A stretch of 20,986 nt of DNA from Hyphochytrium catenoides (lineage: Eukaryota; Sar; Hyphochytriomycetes; Hyphochytriales; Hyphochytriaceae). Shown piece after piece: positions 15,227-20,986 of the stretch; positions within the stretch are counted from its first letter, which is position 1; each line of letters starts with the position of its first letter. Below the pieces are notes generated by a model. That model saw only the letters and a list, made by a program, of their open reading frames with translations. It was not told the DNA's origin and did no database searches. The translations under genes were made by a program, and so were the position numbers. Location: assembly GCA_900088475.1 (NCBI GenBank), contig FLMG01001748.1, positions 5,158 through 26,143 of the forward strand, given 5' to 3'.

Positions 15227-15614
15227 GTCTCTCTCTCCCCTCGAGTCCTCCTCATCCTCCTAGCGGTTAGCTTCTCGGACGCCTCTTCCCATAGAAAGTA
15301 GCAGCACTTTTCCGTCGGTCATACTTCTGACTCTTCTCTTGCACTGACGTTCCTCTCTTCTTCTCCATCCACATACTACCCTCGGCTCTCTCTCCCTGTT
15401 ACTGTCCTCCTTCTCTCCGCCATTCTCTTCCACTCTCTCTCGTCCCTCGAGCAGCTCGGAGAATCTTCGTTTCCTTATCTTCCGCATGGACTTCAATGAG
15501 CACTACGAGCAGCTGAGGAGACAGAGAGAGGAGAAACAGCAGCAGGACAGTGGACTGCCAGATCATTCCTCTTCTTCTTCCTCTTCCGCTTTACCTCCGA
15601 CCGCATCCTCCTGA
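8799..15614 (+). CDS. TUBGCP3: Gamma-tubulin complex component 3 (GCP3/Spc98), 19 exons
   Basis: Exons: 8799-9011, 9066-9235, 9341-9400 (or -9421), 9658-9857, 10047-10211, 10551-10636, 10832-11002, 11246-11458, 11786-11889, 12140-12212, 12388-12579, 12723-12851, 13133-13250, 13512-13630, 13808-14014, 14425-14589, 14776-14847, 15025-15110, 15455-15614. One frame of 900 (or 907) residues, close to human GCP3 (907), stop TGA. GCP3-specific matches: [96 protein letters not shown]. The N-terminal GCP domain spans the first two thirds and the C-terminal gamma-tubulin-binding domain the last third. With GCP2 and gamma-tubulin it forms the small complex that nucleates microtubules at centrosomes or basal bodies. 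The tail after NEHY is a short Gln/Ser-rich stretch. Exons 3-4 are least certain; intron 16 appears to be GC-AG. Confidence 0.93.
15166..15238. repeat. Compound (CTGT)n/(CT)n microsatellite in GCP3 intron 18
   Basis: About six CTGT units (15172-15194) pass into a CT run broken by a few TTT and GT interruptions. It lies in the intron 15111-15454 and lengthens its pyrimidine tract. Confidence 0.85.
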
Positions 15615-15660
15615 ACTTGGGGAAACTGTGGTCACATCCTCCACACACCTCTCCTCTCTT

Positions 15661-15666
15661 TTTATT
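15661..15666 (-). promoter_or_regulatory. Candidate poly(A) signal for the EF-hand gene
   Basis: TTTATT on the plus strand reads AATAAA on the minus strand, about 330 nt past the EF-hand stop. Using it would place the end of that transcript inside the GCP3 3' UTR. Position and hexamer only. Confidence 0.3.
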
Positions 15667-15921
15667 GCTCTTCCTGTTTGGCGCTTGGCTTCCGCGGCAG
15701 TGGATCTGAAAGACATCTTACAGCCCTCTTCATCTCACTCTCTCTTTTCTCTGTCCGCACGGTCTCCGTCTCTCTCTCTCTCTTCACTAGAGGTCATTCA
15801 GTCGCCTTCTGGCTCTTCTGGCCCCTAAGTTCTCCCCCTGCGATAACAAAATGGAGAGAAAAGGAGAGAGAGAAACAGAAGGCAACCATAAAAGAGAGAG
15901 AGAAACAGTGGGAAGGGGAGA

Positions 15922-15927
15922 AATAAA
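15922..15927 (+). promoter_or_regulatory. Candidate poly(A) signal for GCP3
   Basis: AATAAA on the plus strand, about 310 nt past the GCP3 stop and 68 nt short of the EF-hand stop on the other strand. Position and hexamer only. Confidence 0.35.
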
Positions 15928-15994
15928 GGGAAGGAGAGGGACACAGAGACGGAGGGAGGTTTATATCATATTATCTTTAACTATACCTCTCTCC

Positions 15995-18293
15995 CTAATG
16001 AGTCTCAGCTCCCACAGTTTGGTCCTTTTTCTTCGTGTTTGCCCTGAGAAGAAGGAGATAGTTCTCTCTCTGCCTCAGCTTCGCTAAGATTCTCTTGTTC
16101 TCTTGATAGACCTTGATCTCCTCTCGCAGCTGTCCTCTCGCTTTCAAGTCTCTCTCATACGCCGCCAAACGATTTCCTCTCGCTTCTACGGTTCTCTTCT
16201 TTCTCTCTCTCTCCTTTTCCTCTCTCTCCCCAATTATCGGTGACTGTGGGTCCAAGTAGGAAATACTATGAGAAGTGACGTATCTCTCTTTGTCTGAGAG
16301 AAAGGCAGGTGAACGGCGATACTCCAGCTCTCTCTCCTTTCCTGAAGAGAGAGAGAACGCACCGAGACTAGAAGCAACGTTGTCTCCTTTCTCTTGTCTT
16401 TCTCTCTCACTTCTACTCTCTCTAACAGGAGAAGAAGTTGGACGGAGAGGAGGGAGAGCTCTGTACTTGTCCACTTTGAGATAATGAAAGAGTTCTTCGA
16501 CGTTGGCCGCCTCTTTCTGGTCAACGAGCTCCGCACTCTCTCTCTCTCTCTTCTCCGTCTCTTCTCTCTCTTGAACCGTCTGCACAGCAGCAGATGTCCT
16601 CTCTAGCTGTTCCTTTATCAGACCTGCCATAGACCTCACCTCATCCTTCTTCGGTTTAGCCCTTTCGCCCACTTTCTCCCGTTCATTTTTCCCAGGTGAA
16701 GAGAGAGAGAGAGAGGGCACTCCTTCTCCTATTTCACTTTCCTCAGTGTCTTTCCTAGGATCCTGGCAAGAAGAGAGCTTCTTCTCGTACTCTTCCACAT
16801 CTTTTTGCCGGGAATCTTCAAAGCTCCGTTTCAGATCTTTTTCTGGCATATGAACTTCAAGAAAGCTTAAGAATTCCTTGAGAGAGACGATGCCATCGCC
16901 ATTTGTGTCAGCTTTCTGCGCCAATAACCAAGCGGCAGACGGAGAAACGTTGAGATCAAAGCCCTTGGGACCGAGAGACGAGGCAAGGCCTTCACAGGTG
17001 ACATAGCCATTGCCGTCAGCGTCTAGAGAGCGGAAGGCATAGGTGAGAAGCTTGCCAAAGTTCTTTCCTCCTCCTTTTTCCGCTCCTCCGCCGCCAAGCT
17101 TGAGCTGAATGTATGAGATCAGAGCTTCTTTTGTCTGATTGAGTGTGCTCTCCGTCCGAGGAGACAGGATAAAGTCATCCTCCTGCTTCTCATCTTCATC
17201 TTCTGCACCTTTCTCCCTTGTGCTGTCCCTTTGATTTGGCGAGGGAAAAGGAGATTTTGGCTCTCTTTCCTCCTCTTTCTCCTCTATGTTTGTCATAAGG
17301 TTTGACAGGCGCTTCCTTCGATGTTGCTTGGCCTTGGAGTCGGAGAGAGCTTCAAGGTACGCAGGAGAGCAGAGATTTTGCAACTCGAAGAAGGTGAGAC
17401 CATGTTCTTCTTCTGCATGAATGTCTATTGTTCCGAGGCGGGATCTCTTTCCTTCCTCATGCCTGCTTTCGCCCGACGCTTCTCGCCTTTTCTCTTCCTT
17501 CCTCTCTATAATCATTTGATCAAAGAGAAGCTTCAAGTCCAGGTCTCTGGTTGGACAGCCAAACTTCTTGGCAGCGTGCAAGAGAGACGACAGACTTACT
17601 CTTCCTCGATGACCTTCATCCAGTTTCCTAAAGAGATCCTTGCTGGTAGGGTACTTGTTGGCTAGCGCCGTAGCGAGCTCTCTTTGAGCCTATTCACATA
17701 GAGTTACTGTATCTGAGAATCTCCATTTGCAGATCTTATTAAAAGTGGTCGAAGATTTACTGCAGATTTTCTACTCTTACCTTTTGCATTCTCATATATT
17801 TGGCTTCCCAAGGCATTGTCAGCGGGTCTTCGTTCTCTCCATTGATCTTCTCATCAAAATTGAAGATCTCCATCGCTTCCTTGGGAAGATTTGACGTTGA
17901 AAGAGAGAACGAAGACGAAAGAGAAGAGGAGGAGAAGAGAGGAAGATGAGCTGGAGACGCAGGTCTCTCTTCATTTTCTCCTTTGCTTGTCGGGAGCGCT
18001 TTCTCTCTTTCCTTATCTTCTTCTTGGTCCTCTTCTCCTTCTTCCATTTCTGCTCCTATTGCTGTGAAGCTATTCTCTATCTCTCTTCTCCTCTGCGGGA
18101 GAAGAGGCGTTCCCACCCGCTTCACTCTCTCCTTCCTATAGTCTGCTGTCTTGGGCCTTCTCAGGGGAAGAGGAGGAGAGAGAGACTCCTTCGCAGTGTC
18201 TCCTTCTTTCTCTCTCTTTCCCTGGGAGAGACTTTTCACGGAGACATTTGTCTTCCCCGTGATGGTTCTCTTCTTGCTTTTCTTTCCCTGCAT
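15995..18293 (-). CDS. EF-hand protein with long charged low-complexity regions, 735 aa
   Basis: Two exons on the minus strand, 18293-17781 and 17689-15995, joined in phase 0 across a 91-nt intron (donor AAAG/GTAAGA, acceptor AATAG); stop TAG. A clear EF-hand pair lies at about residues 385-455. Loop 1 is DADGNGYVTCEG and loop 2 is DTNGDGIVSLKE, followed by FLSFLEVHMPEK. Loop 2 has every calcium ligand. Loop 1 has Gly at position 12, where Glu or Asp is expected, so it may bind weakly. Helical LFRKLDEGHRGRVSLSSLL, just after the splice junction, looks like a degenerate third hand. The N-terminal 170 residues are basic and Ser/Glu-rich; the region after the hands has RE/KE repeats and a coiled-coil-like tail (LREEIKVYQENKRILAKLR). 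A calcium-responsive scaffold, possibly cytoskeletal or ciliary, is inference. The start at 18293 is the first ATG after the TATA box at 18427. Confidence 0.8.
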
Positions 18294-18426
18294 CTTCTCT
18301 CTACTGGGGCCTTCTCTTCTTACTCCATAATGCCAAGTCCCAGCAGAATGAAACGAGAGCGGAAGAAAGAGAGAGAAAGAGAAAGCGGGGAGAGAGATGA
18401 CAAAGAGATTCTCTGCTCGCTCTTGG

Positions 18427-18434
18427 TTTATATA
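18427..18434 (-). promoter_or_regulatory. TATA box for the EF-hand gene
   Basis: The minus strand reads TATATAAA, 134 nt before the ATG at 18293. That leaves room for a start site about 30 nt downstream and a leader of roughly 100 nt. The surroundings are pyrimidine-rich on the plus strand, so this AT-rich octamer stands out. Confidence 0.45.
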
Positions 18435-18435
18435 A

Positions 18436-18886
18436 CCGAAGATCTTCTTGATACGAGGCGCGGGCCGTGCTGGTGGTGCAGTTTGAGGTGCCGGGATCTT
18501 CTCCTTTTGTCCTTTCTCCTTCTTCCCTCGGCACGTTCTCTCTCTCTCTCTCTCGTCTCTCTCTCTCCCTCACTCTCTCTCTCACTCAATCTTTTCTGTT
18601 GGTCTCTCTGAGGCCCGCCGCCGTCTTTCTATCTGCAGCTGAGCATATTAAAGGAGAATAGACCGCTGCCATTAGAAGCAAGAGGGACAGGAGGACGGGA
18701 AAAGGAGAGGCAGCACGGACGGCCCGCCCTGTGCAACTACCTCTTCCTTCTATCAATTCTCTCTCTCTCTTTCTCTCTCTCTGTCCCTACTGCTGTCTTT
18801 CTTTCTCTCAGATTGTTGTTGATCCATGCCACCCGTCACGTAAGGCTTTACATCCCATCACATGAACTCATTCCCTCTCACTCCCG
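18436..18886. other. Non-coding region upstream of the EF-hand gene
   Basis: CT-rich on the plus strand (notably 18537-18605 and 18758-18812) with a mixed-sequence patch at about 18610-18750. I see no coding frame with protein-like composition, no RNA gene and no mobile element. Confidence 0.5.
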
Positions 18887-18891
18887 TCTCT

Positions 18892-18978
<87 letters not shown>

Positions 18979-18985
18979 CTCCCCT
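18887..18985. repeat. (CT)n microsatellite with TTTC interruptions
   Basis: Nearly pure CT dinucleotides for about 75 nt, ending in several CTTT units. It is the left arm of a CT/GA strand switch completed by the block from 19206. Confidence 0.9.
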
Positions 18986-19202
18986 CCACCCTAATAAGGC
19001 AGCAAGAAAGAGTGCTGTTGCCGCTTCCCCTTGCATTCTCACCCAAATCTTTACTACGTTCTTAATACCATAACATACTCCGCTCTAGGCCTAAAGTAAC
19101 TGCGGAAGGACTGTATCCTCCTGATAGTATTCCGCCTGCGAATTTGTAGTTTGATGGGCAGTAACGGCCCAGGTGAAACGCTTTGGGTCTTCTTCTATTA
19201 GG

Positions 19203-19205
<3 letters not shown>
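18986..19205. other. Mixed-sequence spacer between CT and GA blocks
   Basis: About 220 nt of ordinary composition separating the two opposed microsatellites. No ORF, tRNA-like fold or element end is recognisable. The arms are inverted relative to each other, so this is the loop of a potential very large hairpin. Confidence 0.45.
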
Positions 19206-19247
<42 letters not shown>

Positions 19248-19460
19248 ACACACAGAGAAAGAGAGAGAGACACACAGAGAAAGAGAGAGAGACAGAGACC
19301 AGGGACAGAGAGAGACGAGAGAGAGACGGAGAGAGAGAGGGAGGGGGGGAGAGAGAGAGGAAAGTGAGAAAGAGAGAGAGAACAGGAAGAGGAGAGAGAG
19401 AGAGAGAGAGAGTGAGAGAGAGAGAGAGTGAGAGAGAGAGAGAGGGAGAGATCAAAGCCA
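19206..19460. repeat. (GA)n microsatellite, purine-only on the plus strand for long runs
   Basis: Begins with about 38 nt of uninterrupted GA, continues with GACACA and GAGACA variants, then more GA runs. Frames across it read RERE on the plus strand and SLSL on the minus strand, which is compositional, not a gene. Confidence 0.9.
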
Positions 19461-20068
19461 GAAAGAGGGACTTTAGAAAACAGGCAGAAGAACGGTGCAG
19501 TGGAGGAAGAACGAGACAGAGGATCAGAGTAGTGGAGGAGGCAGGGGGCAGATCGAGAGAGAAGAGGAACAGAAAACAGAGGGCAGAGACGGAGAGAGAA
19601 CGAGGGAGAGAGAAGAGACGCAAATCCGAAACAAGATGATCGAGATGGATCGGAGGAGAGAGAGAATGAGGCAGAGGAGCGAGAGAGAAGAAGAGACAAA
19701 AGAAGAGAGAGAGAGAGTGAAAGGGGCAAAGATCATAAAGACAGAGGCAAAGAGATAGATAAACTAAGCGTGAGGAAAGAGAAGGTGCCCAGCATGCGTG
19801 ACCATGGGAGTTGGAGGTGACGAAGAGGAGAGAAAGGGAAACGATCAGGAGAGGAGTTAGTCAGAGACATAGAGAGACAGAGAGAGAGAGAGGCAGATAG
19901 AAAGAGGAGAAAGGATAGATAACCAATGGAAGGAACTGGCCCCAAGAAGAAGAAGAGGCGTCAGAACTCAGAAAGGAGAATGAGGGAGAGAGAACCAGAC
20001 AGAAGAAGGGGAAAAAGGGATTGAATGTTCATCTGCCAGTGAGGCTCAACTGGCGTAAGCGGAAAAAA

Positions 20069-20069
<1 letters not shown>
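19461..20069. other. Purine-rich region without a gene
   Basis: Plus strand is strongly A/G-rich with few pyrimidines to about 20030. Open frames on both strands are Arg/Glu/Lys or Ser/Leu low complexity. No domain, splice structure or RNA gene is apparent. Confidence 0.5.

Positions 20070-20125
<56 letters not shown>
20070..20125. repeat. (GA)n microsatellite
   Basis: About 53 nt of perfect AG dinucleotides preceded by a run of A, followed by GAGACA variants to about 20180. Confidence 0.92.
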
Positions 20126-20131
<6 letters not shown>

Positions 20132-20951
20132 CAGAGACAGAGACAGAGAGAAGAGAGAGAGGGAAGAGAGAGAACGAGAGACATGGGATAAGAAGCCCGC
20201 AGAAAGAAGATGGCAGGTTTTCGGAAGAGACTAAGCGGCAAGTCTCTTCTTCTTCTTCTTTGCGCGGTGCGATCATTAGTAGAAGGGTCTCTTTAACCAG
20301 TCTCTCTTTTTCTCTCTCTGTCTCATTCCTTTCTTCTCTCTCTCTCTCTTTTATCTCTCTCCCCTTTGGCCCCCTCTCCATCTTCCTACTTGGTGACACT
20401 GTGAACAGGTGGGAGGAGGTCAGAGTGGCTGAGAATTCCTCTCTTTCTCTATTTTCTTTCTTTCTCCCTCTACGGCTATGGAGGCGAATCTCGCCGTCCG
20501 CTGGTTATAAAGAGAGAGAGAGAAAGAAAGAGGAGAGAAGAGAGAGAGAGTGAGAGAGTATAGAGGAGTGGGAGAGTGGGAGAGTCATTAGGCTAAGTTT
20601 GGAAAAGAGAGTGTCGAGTGAGGGAGAACGAGACGAAGAGAGAGGCTGGTCCGGGCTGCCTCCCTCTTCTCTAATTGTTTCGTTTTCTCTCTCTCTCTCC
20701 CCTGCCTTGTGCTAAGGAGAGGGAGCCTACCAACACGACGAGGGCGGGAAGTGAAGTTCAGGATCAGAGTAGCCTTCCTTTCCCAAGCTTTATTGTTAGT
20801 TATAAACACCATAGCCTTTACACTTACTCTCTCGTCTTCTCTCTCTCTCTCTCTCTCTCTCTCTTCACCCTCGCATCGTCTGTTTTCAAAGAGTAACCTA
20901 AGCCTTAATAATATCTTGAGAGAGGCCATATCCCATACATATACAGTCACA

Positions 20952-20953
<2 letters not shown>
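20126..20953. other. Repeat-rich intergenic region, no gene recognised
   Basis: Alternating GA-rich (to about 20210, 20510-20580, 20610-20650) and CT-rich segments (about 20300-20360, 20430-20470, 20830-20864). Open frames on both strands are low complexity. The last 130 nt before the terminal repeat contain AT-rich sequence that could belong to the flank of a gene beyond the window. Confidence 0.45.

Positions 20954-20986
<33 letters not shown>
20954..20986. repeat. (CT)n microsatellite at right window edge
   Basis: Perfect CT dinucleotides up to the last base, cut by the window edge. Confidence 0.95.

Larger units (their letters stand above)
15615..15994. other. Convergent intergenic region with CT and GA arms
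   Basis: The 380 nt between the GCP3 stop and the EF-hand stop carry a CT-rich run (about 15730-15790) followed by a GA-rich run (about 15851-15960). The two could pair in a transcript reading through both. No gene is supported; the open frames across it are Ser/Leu or Arg/Glu low complexity. Confidence 0.55.

Noticed and set aside
19091-19758. Long SLSL-rich (minus) and RERE-rich (plus) open frames.
   Set aside because: They are translations of CT/GA microsatellite DNA and appear on both strands at once, with no start context, splice structure or domain.

Overview
This is a eukaryotic nuclear window. Its genes are split by GT-AG introns (mostly 54-410 nt), the standard stop codons fit, and TG/CT-rich polypyrimidine tracts precede the acceptors. 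Long (CT)n/(GA)n microsatellites occur in introns and between genes, and both ends of the window lie inside (CT)n. Gene content (a gamma-tubulin ring complex subunit, a FAN-type BEACH-WD protein, an EF-hand protein rich in RE/KE and SL low complexity) and the repeat style suggest a protist. My low-confidence guess is an alveolate such as a chromerid or coccidian; the sequence alone does not settle this.

Layout. (1) 1-850: CT/GA-rich upstream DNA with a weak TATA-like element and a possible upstream ORF. (2) 851-5847, plus strand: a complete 12-exon gene for a 972-residue FAN/NSMAF homologue (PH-like N-terminus, BEACH domain, C-terminal WD40 repeats). (3) 6012-8512, minus strand: an 8-exon gene I rebuilt from splice signals and reading phase, predicted 561 residues, with no family I recognise. 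It converges on the FAN gene and diverges from the next one. (4) 8799-15614, plus strand: a 19-exon gene for gamma-tubulin complex component 3 (GCP3/Spc98), about 900-907 residues, including one probable GC-AG intron and one ambiguous donor that could add seven residues. (5) 15995-18293, minus strand: a 2-exon gene for a 735-residue EF-hand protein with a TATA box upstream. It is tail-to-tail with GCP3, and the likely 3' UTRs overlap. (6) 18294-20986: gene-poor DNA dominated by CT blocks that switch to about 1 kb of almost pure purine on the plus strand.

The genes are not obviously one pathway. GCP3 acts in microtubule nucleation, the FAN homologue is expected at membranes, and the EF-hand protein may sense calcium. 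Gene order is convergent, divergent, convergent, so each pair shares either a promoter region or a 3' region. The main candidate novelty is the unrecognised minus-strand gene at 6.0-8.5 kb.
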